A DNA stretch of 64,000 bases from Geotrypetes seraphini (lineage: Eukaryota > Chordata > Amphibia > Gymnophiona > Dermophiidae). Location: the NCBI RefSeq assembly GCF_902459505.1, contig NC_047095.1, positions 120,535,380-120,599,379 of the forward strand. The letters are read 5' to 3'. Under the pieces are notes generated by a model that saw only the letters and a list, made by a program, of their open reading frames with translations, ran no database searches and had not been told where the DNA came from. Within the stretch, counting starts at the first letter, position 1; each line of letters starts with the position of its first letter. A program made the translations under genes and the position numbers. Below are positions 20,755 through 32,110 of the stretch, in pieces.

Positions 20755-22130
20755 CTGCTTCTCTGGCTCTCTGTCAGAGTTAGATTATGGCCATGCATAT
20801 ATTTGGCATCATGTGACACCGTTGTATCTGAAATTCCACTGGTTGCCAATGGAATTTAGGATCAAATTGAAGATCTTGATGTTGACACACGGAGCACTGT
20901 TTGCATTACAACCATCTTATCTTTCTAGCTTGGTGTTGTTTTATGCTCCCAGGCTTTTATTACGATCTTTAAATGATTATAGGGTAGCTGTTCCCCATAT
21001 TTCGAAGGCTCGTCTTGCCTCAACTAAAGACTTTGCATGTTCCTCTTTAGCTCCACGGTTGTGGAAGAGTCTGCCCATAGATTTGAGAAAGGAAGAATCA
21101 TATATCAATTTTTAAAAGACATTTGAAAGCACGCTTTTTTCAAACGGCTTTTTTAACTTGAGAAAATAAGATTGGGGACTACAATTTGCATAATGGTGTT
21201 ATTTATTTTAATAAAAATTTTTATGGTATTGATTATTTTAGTTTACTGTGGATAAAGTGATGGTTATAAGAAGATTATGGCTTAAAAAAAATTATTTCCT
21301 TTTTATTTATTTTTTTTAAACTGTTTTTTTTGGGGGGGGGTTTGGTTTTTTTATATAATTCTTTATTCATTTTTGCATCTTACAACAAGTGAATTAAACA
21401 TAATATAAACAATTTCCACATATCACTTGTATTTACAATCAAATATTCTTATATGATAAATTAAATACCCCCCTTTTTATTATCAATCCTATTCCAAATG
21501 ATATACATTCCCCAACCCACCCCCACATATATACTACCCATGTGCTATGATATCTGATCATTAGAATAAATAGTCAATGGTCCCCATATTTTTTTTAACA
21601 TTATGAATATTCCCTTGTTGTAACGCTATCATCTTTTCCATCTTATATATGTGACAAACTGAATTCCACCAAAATGTATAATTTAATTTAGTATAATCTT
21701 TCCAGTTTTGAGTAATTTATTGCATGGCGACCCCTGTCAATATTAATAATAACTTGTTATTATTATTTGCAGAAATCGGACTCTGAGTTCTCATTGCTGT
21801 ACCAAATAATATAGTGTCATACAAGAGTCCTACATGATTTTCTAATAATGTATTAATTTGGGGCCAAATTAGTTTCCAAAAAGCATTTACACAAGGACAA
21901 AAAAAAAAATCAAATGATCTAACGTCCCAACTTCTAATCTACAATGCCAGCATCTATTGGATCTAGCGCTATCTAACTTTTGTAAACGTGTAGGGGTCCA
22001 TAAAACTCCTTTTTATGTGAATGGAGTTCTTTTCAAAAATTGTTCGTACTTGTATATTGTAAACCACTTTTATCCTTTTTTTGGGCTGTATATGTGGTAT
22101 AGAAAGCTTTTAATAAACATAAACCCATCT
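20755..22130 (+). mobile_element. L2-like LINE split by an L1-like LINE
   Basis: The plus strand reads VTPLYLKFHWLPMEFRIKLK and APRLWKSLPIDLRKEE (20810-21100). The tail TTGTAAACCACTTTTATCC resumes after about 22022. The minus-strand LINE 21345-22020 lies between. Confidence 0.7.
21345..22020 (-). mobile_element. L1/Tx1-like LINE 3' end
   Basis: On the minus strand it ends GCAAAAATGAATAAAGAATT followed by an A-rich tail at 21345-21360. The body is typical AT-rich 3' LINE sequence. Confidence 0.5.
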
Positions 22131-22259
22131 TGTTAGGCTAAAACATATTTCTGCATTTCTCTGATTCTTGGCTATTTGCTCTATGTGACCTAAAGTATGT
22201 TGGGATATGTCTCTGTACACACAAGTGGATAAAACCCGAGGTCTTTCTTACAGCCCTGT

Positions 22260-23225
22260 CACAGACTGTACCACCAGCCTCTACCACCAGGTGGTGCCAT
22301 CATCCCACAACAGCCAACAGTGAACCAGAATCCCGCTTTCCCCATCAGCACCAAATACTACAGTTTTGGGATGGGAAAGGGGTGTCAAGAGGTCGTATCA
22401 GTACTGGTGTAGTTGGCCTGCTTACTTTGGGGTGAAGAAGCAAAGGGTAAGGAAGTTATGTTAGCAGTAGGGGGAGGGGATGTCAGCTTTAGTAGCCACA
22501 ATATTTGGGGAGGCACCATTGCCCCCCCCCCACTCCCACCCAGTATTGAATAAACTCATAATTGATCTTCCACTCCAACTAACTCCCCTTCTTTTTAAAG
22601 TTGGCCAATTATTTCATTCCTAGGGAAACGATAGCAATGGAATGAAAGCAGAACACCCGCTGTGCTTTGCGCTCCAGTGTCACTCTGCAGAAACTAAGTG
22701 TAACATATACTAAGATCTGAGTTCGAAGACCCAGAGGCAGCCACAGTTATACAAGCCACGTTCAAATGGATCATTTATACCTAGGAGCACCAGTGACAAA
22801 CCAGGGGGGAAACCACATCCTGAGCTTTACCTGCCAGTGTTACTCCCAGCAAATGAGTGTCAACACCAGCAAAGTCTGAGCTGGGAGTTCCAGGGCCAGC
22901 CAGACACACACACAAGCAGCACACCAGTGTGCCTCCTGAGATTTCAGGTGTGCCACGACACACTGGTGAGGAGGAGAGTCATCCATGCCGACTCACTGCC
23001 TACAGGACGTGCCTCTCGCAGCGAGTCAGCCGGCGCAGATGACTCTCCTCCTGGCTGGCGTCTCTCCTCCTCTCCCCGCACCTCCCGGATCCCTCCACCG
23101 AAGCGGGTCATGGCCAGATGGGCCTCCACGCACTTCCAGGTGCCTTCCGGACAGGGCACTAGATTTAGTATGCCGTTGGCTGGAAAGTTTGCGAGACACT
23201 GGTGTAGAGTAATGTTTACCTGTTG
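22260..23225. other. Intergenic stretch with two copies of a shared block
   Basis: No gene seen. GCTCCAGTGTCACTCTGCAG at 22670-22689 and a related TGCCAGTGTTACTCCCAGCA near 22830 recur elsewhere (see findings). Confidence 0.4.
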
Positions 23226-23635
23226 ATTTGGTCTTAATTATTTATCAAAAACGTCCATGTAAAGGAAGCTTTTGAGGGAACTTTTAAATCTTTCTAATAC
23301 TGTTTCTTCTTGAAGATGAATTGCTAAGTAATTCCATTGCTGGGGGCTGTAACTGAGAAGATTTTGGTTCGCCTCATATTTATGATTTTTAAAGGGATTG
23401 TAAGGAGTTACTGGTTTGTAGATCTTAGAAAGGAGTAGCGTGTGGAATAAGAAGCTTGTTCAGAAATACCTGAAGTTTTTATCTGTCAAATTTTAAATAT
23501 TAGGAGGGCTAGTTTGTAAGAAATTCTGTGAGGAACCAGTAACCAATGAGCTTTTTTCTTTTAGGAGTGGTGTGACATGGTTGAATTCCTTTGAATTTGT
23601 TACGATTTTTATTGCTGTGGGTTTGAATCATTCAT
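23226..23635 (-). mobile_element. L2-like LINE 3' fragment
   Basis: Antisense L2 remains, e.g. GAACCAGTAACCAATGAGCT then AGGAGTGGTGTGACATGG, the same layout as 8869-9594. Confidence 0.55.
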
Positions 23636-24390
23636 ACACTCAAACATCAGCTACAGAAACAATACAAAATAAACCACATCCTGCGCTTTGTACTCCAGTG
23701 TCACTCTGCAGGAACCGATTGTCATGCGCAGCAAGATCCGAGACGGGAAAAGCCAGAGCTAGTGGCTGAAGGGACTCTTTTCCTGGCACGCAGAAGTGGC
23801 TGCACCCACTCCTCAGATACTGCCATTTTTAAAGATCCCGATAAAGATTTGTTTGGGCTTCTATAATCTTACTTCCACTCTCACTTCCTGCAGAGCAATG
23901 ACATTACTTCCTGTCACTGAACATGTGCTCAGACACTTGCGACGGAAAAGGGATGGGGGGAGCGGTACGGGGAAAATTCTTATGTGATTTGTGTTAACAC
24001 AAAGCCACAGGGAAGAGGGAGTCAGACAGGTGGTGATCTCACTACAGGATGTGTCCACCCTGGTTCCAGCTATAAAAAATATCCTGAACCTTCCAGCTCC
24101 CTCCCTACCAAAGGTTAATAAATAAAGATAAAAAAGGAAAATAAGGTAATACTTTATAAATTAACTAAGTTCACACATTTTTAAACTGGCTTTTGAAATC
24201 CAAAACTTCTTCCTCGGGACTGAGTTGTTGTAAATATTCAGCTGGTAACAATGTTTTGGCCAGTGGCATTATGCTGGGATGTTCAATGCCAAGCCACATC
24301 TGGGCACTGGCATTGAATACCCAGGTGTATGTGGCTGACTGTCTCTTATCCGGTAAAGTGTTATACTGAGAAATTACTTACTTAAGCTAG
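23636..24390. other. Intergenic, no gene
   Basis: Contains one copy of the shared block (CTCCAGTGTCACTCTGCAGG near 23693) and a decayed repeat around 24250-24350. Confidence 0.35.
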
Positions 24391-24392
24391 TG

Positions 24393-24710
24393 ATTCTTAA
24401 ACCTCTCCTGGAGGACCCCCGGCCAGTCGGGTCTTCAAGGTATCCCTAGTGCAGTGGTTCCCAACCCTGTCCTGGAGGACCACCAGCCAGTCGGGTTTTT
24501 GGAATAACCCTAATGAATATGCATGAGAGAGATTTGCATATAATGGAAATGATAGGCATGAAAATCTGCCTCATGCATATTCATTAGGGCTATTCTGAAA
24601 ACCTGACTGGCTGGTGGTCCTCCAGGACAGGGTTGGGAACCACTGCCCTAGTGAATATACATGAGCAAGATTTGCCTATAAAGTAGGTAGTAGGCAAGCA
24701 AATTCTGATC
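24393..24710. mobile_element. hAT MITE pair, one nested in a relative
   Basis: An older copy (CCTGGAGGACCCCCGGCCAG) is interrupted by a younger one, 24452-24645, with ends CAGTGGTTCCCAACCCTGTC and GGGTTGGGAACCACTG. The target duplication CCCTAGTG at 24444-24451 and 24646-24653 is perfect. Confidence 0.88.
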
Positions 24711-24824
24711 TTACCGGACTAGCACAAAGCTAGCAGATCTTCAAGTCGTTAGGACTCAAATACGAGTCGATGGCACCTAAGAAGAAAGAAAGAATACAAT
24801 GTGAGCAATAAGCATGCATTAGAT

Positions 24825-25020
24825 CAGTGGTTCCCAACCCTGTCCTGAAGGACCACCTGGCCAAACAGGTTTTCAGGTTAGCCCTAATGAATATGCATGA
24901 GAGAGATATGCATCTAATAGAGATTTCAGGCTTGCAAATCTTCCCCATGCATATTCATTAGGGCTATCCTGAAAACCTGACTGGTCTGGTGGTCCTCCAA
25001 GACAGGGTTGGGAACCAATG
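24825..25020. mobile_element. hAT MITE, same family as 24452-24645
   Basis: CAGTGGTTCCCAACCCTGTC at the left, inverted GGGTTGGGAACCAATG at the right, with ATGCATATTCATTAGGGC arms. Confidence 0.82.
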
Positions 25021-25129
25021 CAATAGAACATTCAAATTAGAGAATGACACGCATGCATGTGACATCATCACACCGACGTTTGCAAATGCGTGAGGTCCTC
25101 CAGACGCAGCCTGAGCTCAGAGAAGAAGA

Positions 25130-25385
25130 CACAAGTAGGGTGATCAGACGTCTGGATTCCCCCGGTCTTGTCCGGGGGTCCGGACAGCTTTTCAAAACCC
25201 GGCAACTTTGTCCGGGTTTTGAAAAGCTTCCCGAGAAAATCACGTTGGGAAAGGGCGTCTGCGCATTGCATCATGCCTGCGCTGCACAGATGCTGTCTGG
25301 GGGCAGAATGGTGTGGAACTGAGCGGTCCTGGGGGCGGGGCTATGGGTCCAGATTTTCCTTCGGGAAAAATCCGGTAACCCCAGC
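25130..25385. repeat. Palindromic GTCCGG-rich repeat
   Basis: GTCCGGACAGCTTTTCAAAA then CCGGCAACTTTGTCCGGG, a MITE-like inverted block ending near TCCGGTAACC. Family unknown. Confidence 0.5.
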
Positions 25386-25485
25386 ACACGAGGTTTGTGT
25401 GGGGGTGGGGCAGTGTCAGATAGCACATGCAAATTTATCTTATGTATATTCATTGTGCTTATCTTGAAAACATGACCATCTAGGA

Positions 25486-25659
25486 CAGGGGTCTCAAAGT
25501 CCCTCCTTGAGGGCCGCAATCCAGTCGGGTTTTCAGGATTTCCCCAATGAATATACATGAGATCCATGTGCATGCACTGCTTTCAATGCATATTCATTGG
25601 GGAAATCCTGAAAACCCGACTGGAATACGACTCTCGAGGACCGGAGTTCCCTACCCCTG
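25486..25659. mobile_element. hAT MITE (174 bp), palindromic
   Basis: CAGGGGTCTCAAAGTCCCTC at the left and inverted GGAGTTCCCTACCCCTG at the right, with AATCCTGAAAACCCGACTGG arms. Confidence 0.8.
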
Positions 25660-25865
25660 CCTTAGATACCTTGTACAGCCTTTGGAGACAGGGAGATAAC
25701 ACCTCTTTAGCTATTGCTGGAAAAGAGAGCACTGCAAATAACATTTTTCATAAAATGCATTCTCTGTGCCAGTGTGAAGCAGGACTGGTCAACCTTTGGA
25801 TCAGGTGAGGCCCTGGCGATAAAGGATGCCAAATCTCACTCTGACCTACCTTAAGACTTCTAGAG

Positions 25866-26058
25866 CAGGAGTGTCAAAGTCCCTCCTCGAGGGCTGCAAT
25901 CCAGTCAGGTTTTCAGGATTTCCCCAATGAATATGCATGAGCTCTATCTGCATACAATGAAAGCAGTGCATGCAAATAGATCTCATGTATATTCATTGGG
26001 GACATCCTGAAAACCCGACTGGATTGCGGCCCTCAAGGAGGGACTTTGAGATCCCTGA
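25866..26058. mobile_element. hAT MITE (193 bp), palindromic
   Basis: CAGGAGTGTCAAAGTCCCTC at the left; GGAGGGACTTTGAGATCCCT at the right. Same family as 39043-39234. Confidence 0.82.
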
Positions 26059-26269
26059 TCTAGGAGTATCCTGAGGACTGGGTTGAAATCCACCGCAATA
26101 CAGACACTTGAATACCTCAGAGGTACAAATAATACTGAAACAAACTTTTTTTCCCCGGGTACAAATTTATGATATAAGGCTGAAAGGGAACACTTAAGAT
26201 TCATAGTAGGAAACAACTCTTCTCCGCTATTCCTACTTAGCATTTCTATTGTGCTACCAGCACGCAGCA

Positions 26270-26815
26270 CTATACATTAAACACGCAAGAGAGCTTACAA
26301 TCTGTCAAACAGGTCAAGAAAGGTTACTCAGGTAGGGGACTAAAGAGGGATTGACAGACAGATCTATATGGGTGCTTTACAAACGGGTTGGAGATAATAT
26401 TGCCAGAGACGGGACCTGGCGTAGGCAGGCCGTTTGTTCCAGGCATATGGTGCAGCAAAGTAGAAGGGACGGAATCTGGAGTTGGCAGTAGAGGAGAAGG
26501 GTACAGACAAAAGAGAGACTTACCTGATGAATGGAGATCCCAGACAAGTGTATCTCACCTTTCTTCTCTCTCCCTATACTCCTCGTATAGGGAGAGAGAA
26601 GAGAGGTGAGATACACTTGTAGGTCAATAAAAGGAGTTTGAACTGTATGTGGAAGCGGATAGGGAGCCAGTGAAGTGATTTGAGGAGAGGGGTAATGTGA
26701 GCATGCAGCAACAGATTATAGGGGGAGAGATGGTTTAGTGGAAGACCTGTGAGAAGCAAGTTGCAGTAATCTAGCCAGGAGATGGAAAAGGTGTGATTGA
26801 GCTGCATAGGGTTCC
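26270..26815 (-). mobile_element. L2-like LINE 3' fragment
   Basis: The minus strand reads SWLDYCNLLLTGLPLNHLSP and SLHWLPIRFHIQFKLLLLTY. A CACGCAAGAGAGCTTACAAT-type 3' end is near 26280. A short GAGAGAGAAGAG palindrome is at 26560-26600. Confidence 0.7.
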
Positions 26816-27480
26816 TAGTTACGACAAAGAGTACTTTTGATCACAGTAACACATCAGGAATGAAACGGATTAGGCAAACCGTGCTTCAGGCCTAGTTTTC
26901 TCTGTTTAAACTCTTGCAGGGCTCTGAAACGAGAGCCAGTGACTTTCATTCTCTCGAACCCCACCTCCCAGGTCAAGCGCCACATTCTTCAGAAAGCACA
27001 AAGAGTGAATATTCCACCCAGTGCCAGAAGTTCCAGCGATGGCTGAGAGAGCCACGCAATCTCGACCTTTGCCCCCACCCCTGGAAGGTAGCGCAGGGTG
27101 CACTGGCGCATGCCAGTGGAACAATGGGGACCTCTTCTCCTGCCCCAGAGACGGGGATGCTGACATTCCCAGCCGTGGGGGCTGGAACAATGAAACTCCT
27201 TTTATCATAAAGTTCCTTCCCCCCACCCCCGTACTCCATCTTACACTCGCCCAGTCTTTTCTTTTGAAAGAGGCCAGACGTGAGCCGAGGCTCTGGTAGT
27301 CTCAAGTTCAAATGGGATGGGGAGTGGAGAATGAAAAAAAAAAAGTCTCTTTTCTATGCCATGATGACTCGAGAGCTTCTAGAAGCCATCCAAGCAAGAA
27401 GCACTACAACTATGAAAAAGCTTTTATTTTATTTTGTATTTCCAAAGGCAACTAGCTGTGGGTTGCCTTTGGAAAACCCC
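26816..27480. other. Intergenic, no gene recognised
   Basis: Moderately GC-rich and largely free of named repeats (26900-27260). Overlapping open frames of about 90-110 codons on both strands show no domain I know. Confidence 0.35.
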
Positions 27481-27960
27481 ATTAAGGAGGCAGGAGGGGA
27501 GGGAATGGCTGCAAAAGGACAAAAAATAGAGGACAGAGAGAGAGAATAGGGACAGGAGAGTGGAGGAACAAGAGGCAGGAAGGCGAAGAGAGAGGAGGGA
27601 TAAGGGAAGATAGGTAAAAGAGAGAGAAAGGGAAGAGGAGAGAAAAGAGTTATAAAGAGACAAGAGGGTAGAGGATAGAGGATAGAGAGATAGAGGAGGG
27701 ATAGGGGAGGGAAGGAGGATGGAAGAGAAAAGGAAAGAGCGTCAAGAGAAACAAAGAGGAGAGGCTGGAGGAATAATATGGACAAAGTGAGAACAGCAAC
27801 TAAGGAGGGAGAGAGTAAAGAAAAGAGGCGGGGGTGAAAGGAGGGAGAGGTGAGAGATGGGGAAACAGATAAACAAAGAGAAGGGGGTTAGAAGAGAATG
27901 AGCAAATCAGTACGAGGCTGGATTGCAAATGGTTCAGATGGAGGAGAGGTAGGTTGGAAT
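27480..27960. repeat. Purine (GA) tract
   Basis: About 450 bases rich in GA on the plus strand, like 4840-5600. Confidence 0.75.
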
Positions 27961-28122
27961 TAGGCAGAAGGTGAAAAATTAATGGCTAGGGTTGGATTAG
28001 GGTTAAAGGTTAATGTTGTCTTTAAGGCTAGAGTTATCGGTGAGGGTGCCAATTGTAGGTGAAATTATGCTTGGAGGATTGGGTTGCAGGCAAAATTAGG
28101 GTTACATGAAATGATATTATGG

Positions 28123-28235
28123 CCTCTTTTACAAAGCCATGCTAGCAACTGCCGCGCGGCAACTTCCCCGAAGCCCTTTAAATCTCTTTGGGCTTCAGGG
28201 CCATTAGTGCAGGGCAGCCGCTGTAAAAGAGGCCG
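28123..28235. mobile_element. Short inverted-repeat MITE
   Basis: GGCCTCTTTTACAAAGCC at the left and GCCGCTGTAAAAGAGGCC at the right, with a GCCCTTTAAA / TTTGGGCTTC centre. Confidence 0.6.
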
Positions 28236-28401
28236 CTAATGTTAGAATTAGTGAAATAAGGTTAGTGTTTAAGTTAAGGATGAGGCTAAAAGTGGGCAGG
28301 TTGAGAATGAAGGTTACGGCTGGGGATAGAGGTTGAAACCAGGGATAGGATACAGTTCAGATAATATTAGGAGCAGGGGCTGGCATGAGCTTTGGGATTA
28401 C

Positions 28402-29171
28402 AGCTGAGATAGAGTTAAGGCTGGGACTAGAGCATGAGTCAGGATTAGAGACAGAGTTATAGGGTGACAAGCAGGATGAGTCAGCCACATATGGGTGACT
28501 CCCTAGCCGAGGGATGTACCGACCGGACCTGCGCCTTAGCGCTCTGTGCATCCCTCGCCTGGCTGTAGTCCTATCGGCTGCCCTGCAGAGGCTGGCTGTA
28601 AGCGGCTGAGGTAGAGTTAAGGCTGGGACTAGAGCATGAGTCAGGATTAGAGACAGAGTTATAGGGTGACTAGCAGGATGAGTCAGCCACATATGGGTGT
28701 TGTCCCAACACCTCCCAATTTGCGGATAAGCTCTCCAATAGCTCAGAGAGATTTTTTTTTTTTTCTCTCTGAGCACGTGCAGTGCCCGGGCCCCACTGGG
28801 CATGCCCGAGCCCTACCCATTTCCCCCTGCTTCCCCCTAATCCCCAGGATGTTCCTAGCTGTGGCTGGGTCGGCCGTATGGGGAGGCGGGTGGGTTTTGT
28901 GGCTGACTATCCTGCTGTCCACGGAGAACCTACGTTACAGGTAAGTAACTACACTTTCTCCTAGGACAAGCAGGATGAGTCAGCCACATATGGGTGACTC
29001 CCTAGCCGAGGGATGTACCGACCGGACCTGCGCCTTAGCGCTCTGTGCATCCCTTGCCTGGCTGTAGTCCTATCGGCTGCCCTGCAGAGGCTGGCTGTAA
29101 GCGGCCGAGGTAGAGTTAAGGCTGGGACTAGAGCATGAGTCAGGATTAGAGACAGAGTTATAGGGTGACTA
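28402..29171. repeat. Triplicated segment with interleaved MITE sequence
   Basis: A block of about 67 bases (GTTAAGGCTGGGACTAGAGC ... AGAGTTATAGGGTGAC) occurs at about 28402-28468, 28605-28672 and 29105-29171. The spacer CATATGGGTGACTCCCTAGC through GCTGGCTGTAAGCGGC occurs between copies 1-2 and again between 2-3. Confidence 0.85.
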
Positions 29172-29229
29172 TAACAGTCGGTTAATGCATTAAGGTAAAT
29201 AAGTTCAGGATGAGGGAAAGTTAGAGGGG

Positions 29230-30450
29230 CATAATTAAACCATACGTCTAAGTCTGATTTGGAGGTAGGGTGCTAGTCGCCCAAAGTCGGCAGCGGGAAA
29301 ATGTCCATTCTCGAAAAGCATGTCTAAATTTTTTTTTTTTTTTTCTCGAAAATCGTCAATCTGTATGTCCAGGCGCTTGATTGTCCAAACTGCCACTACG
29401 TCTATCTTTATACCACATTCTCGACCAAAATCTGAAATGTCCAGAACAAGACCTTTTGGACGTGGGAGGGGCCAGCATTGAGACGGACTGGCCACCCAGA
29501 CGTGGCAGCAGAGGCATCTTACAGGGCACTGCTGTGAACTTCACAAAAAGGGTGCCACATAAACATATCACCACAACTCCCTTATAGGTCATGGTGAGCC
29601 CCCCCCCCAACACCCTCAAAACCACTTTACCCATCTGTCTACAACCCCAATAGCCCTTATGGCTGCAGGTGGCACCAGGGCAGGATTAATTTATCGAGGG
29701 CCCCTAGGCACACAAGTACACTGGGCCCTCCTGCCCCGCCCCACCCCACCAAGCGCCCAGACGGAAACAGGAAGCTGCGTCAGAGGGAAGCTTTGGGCAA
29801 GCAGCACCGCTTGCAAAATTATGGTTCCCGTTGCCTATCTTACCTGCTTTGCTTGCTTGTCTTACTTTCCGTCGATGGGGGGGGGGGGGGAGGCCCGTGT
29901 TGCCGATCGATGCTGGAGGGGCCCATCGCTGTTTGGAAAAAACAATGTTGATGCCTTCCTTCATTGGGCCCCCCTGACCATTTCGGGCCCTAGACACGTG
30001 CCTACTTCGCCTATTGGTTAATCCTGTGCTGGGTGGCACCTATATGGCAGTAGAGTAGGGTTTGGTGGACTCACATTTTCCACCATGAATGTAGTGGTTA
30101 GAGTGGCTTCTGGGCCTGGGTCCTCCTCTCTATGGTTCACTAGCTCACACACCAGCTCTACTAGGCTTTCCTATACCAGGTGCTGATGTTCTGGAGATAG
30201 GTATGTACGTTTTTATTCCAATTTTCGCGAAGTGGGGAGGTGAGGAGGTCAGTGAACACTGGGTGAGTGTGTAGAGGTCTTCACTTTGTCTCTGCAGTGG
30301 TTCTCTGGTCACTTTGGACACCTTTTGGGCCCTTATGCCTGTTTTTACATCGTCTAAGTCACAACGTATAAGTTCTGTCTAGGAAGTCTGGTAAAACCTT
30401 TGATTATCCCTGCAGGACGACTACGTCTAGGAGTATGGATTGGATTTGTG
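29230..30450. mobile_element. Unclassified DNA element hosting a hAT MITE
   Basis: GGGGCATAATTAAACCATAC at 29226 looks like an element end; body with TTTTCCACCATGAATGTAGT and GCTTCTGGGCCTGGGTCCTC. I do not know the family. The MITE 29677-30032 is inside. Confidence 0.4.
29677..30032. mobile_element. hAT MITE (356 bp)
   Basis: GGCAGGATTAAT and GGTTAATCCTGTGC are inverted; target duplication GTGGCACC is perfect at 29669-29676 and 30033-30040. GGGCCC-rich ends. Confidence 0.83.
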
Positions 30451-30546
30451 TTTGGGTTATGACTACTGGTTAGGGTTGGTTTGGGGTTTAGGGGTTAGCA
30501 TAGGAGATGAACAAAGCAAAGATTTTGATTGGGTTTAGGTTATGAA

Positions 30547-30605
30547 AGTGTAGTTACTTACCTGTAACGTAGGTTCTCCGTGGACAGCAGGATAGTCAGC
30601 CACTG
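30547..30605 (-). mobile_element. Half copy of the splice-donor MITE
   Basis: GTGTAGTTACTTACCTGTAA then GTCCACGGA-type sequence, identical to the left arm of 11505-11600. Carries CAG/GTAAGT on the minus strand. Confidence 0.6.
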
Positions 30606-31380
30606 TTAGGGTGGGGTCTGATTATGATGAGCATGAAGGCTGGGGGCTGGGTTAAAACGTTTAAGTGAGAGTTATTGGTCAAGTGAAAGGCTAGGGTTCT
30701 CATTGCTTGAGATAGTGGTTGAGTTGAGTTTTGGCATTGTGGATTAGGGGAATGGCGCTAGTTGAGGTTGATGGTTAGGTCAGAGGTTAATTGTAAAGGT
30801 TAAAGTTTAGCCTTGATTCAGGGGTTAAAGTTTTAAGGGTAGGATTAGTCATTATGTTTAAGCGAGAGATTCAGTTTAGCTCCTCTGTCCAATGTCTGAA
30901 AGACCCTAAAGTGTGTGGGGGAAGAGGAAGGGAGGGCAGGGGAGAGACTGTTCAGTCTTTGTGCAAGTTGTGGGTGTGGAAGGAGGGAGGTGACAGAACA
31001 GGGTGGAACACCAAAATATCACAGCAATTAAGAACAAAATACCCCAGTGTACAGAGATCTGGATATAAGCCAGAGCATTACAGAGCCGTGACCTTTAGGA
31101 TAGCAGGGTCGCCGCTGCTTATGAGAGACAGACAGACATCCACACAGAGACTGTGAGCTGTGAGTCTCTAGCAGATTTAGGACTTGACATCTCTGTCTGT
31201 GCATGAGAGGAAAGGGATGAGAGTGAGAGGTGGAGCTGGAAACCCCCCAGGGCTGACAGGTTACCATCCCCAGTAATAATGGCCAAGTTATAGGAAGAGG
31301 ACATGAATCTATATCACACAATCCTCCGCCCCCAGTCCACATTAACGAATCCTAAATATTTGCTTAACCTCAGAGGCTGG
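30606..31380. other. Intergenic, no gene recognised
   Basis: TTAGGG- and GGTTAAAG-rich decayed sequence, then a unique stretch. No exon or named repeat seen. Confidence 0.35.
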
Positions 31381-31389
31381 ATAGGAAGG

Positions 31390-32110
31390 GCATGGAGGAA
31401 GATGTCTCTGACCCTTCACTGTGAAAGCAAAACAGCTGTCTGAATTTTCAGCACCTGCATCCTCTGGAGGCTCCTCTGGTGTTTTCAGCCCCTGCACTCT
31501 GCACTTCGGAGTTTCCTCTGGTATCTTCAGCCCCCTGAGATCTTCTGCTGGTATTTTCACCCCTGAGCTCTCTGTAGTTCGCTAGAGTCTCCTCTGCTAT
31601 TTTCAGCCCCTGCACTTTGCTGGAGTCTCCTCTGCTATTTTCAGCCCCTGAGATCTCTGCATTTTGTTGGAGTCTCCCATTGGTATTTTCACCTCCTGAG
31701 ATCTCGGCATTCTGGTATTTTCACTCTCCTAAACTCTGTAGTTTGCTAGTCTCCTCTGGTATTTTCAGCCCCTGAGATCTCTCCATTTTGCTGGAGTCTC
31801 CCATTGGTATTTTCAGCCCCATGAATTATCTGTAGTTTGCTGGAATCTCCTCTGATATTTTCAGCCCCTGCACTTTGCTGGAGTCTACTCTGGCATTTTC
31901 AGCCCCTGAGATCTCTCCATTTTGCTGGAGTCTCCCATTGGTATTTTCAGCCTCCTAAACTCTCTGTAGTTTGCTAGAGTCTCCTCTGGTATCTTCAGCC
32001 CCTGAACTCTCTGCATTCTGCTGGAGTCTCCTCCTGGTATTTTCACCCCAGTACTTTCTGTATTGCGCTCAAGTCTTGTATTTTCAGTCCCTTGATTTCT
32101 GCATTTTGCC
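31390..32110 (+). repeat. Minisatellite, about 47-bp unit, about 14 copies
   Basis: Unit TATTTTCAGCCCCTGAGATC TCTGCATTTTGCTGGAGTCT CCTCTGG with variation. Each unit has a pyrimidine run ending TTTTCAG. An inverted short array of the same unit is at 45489-45655. Confidence 0.88.

Noticed and set aside
26906-27311. Overlapping frames of 92-112 codons near 27 kb
   Set aside because: Open on both strands, GC-rich, no domain or splice support. Kept only as an unexplained stretch.
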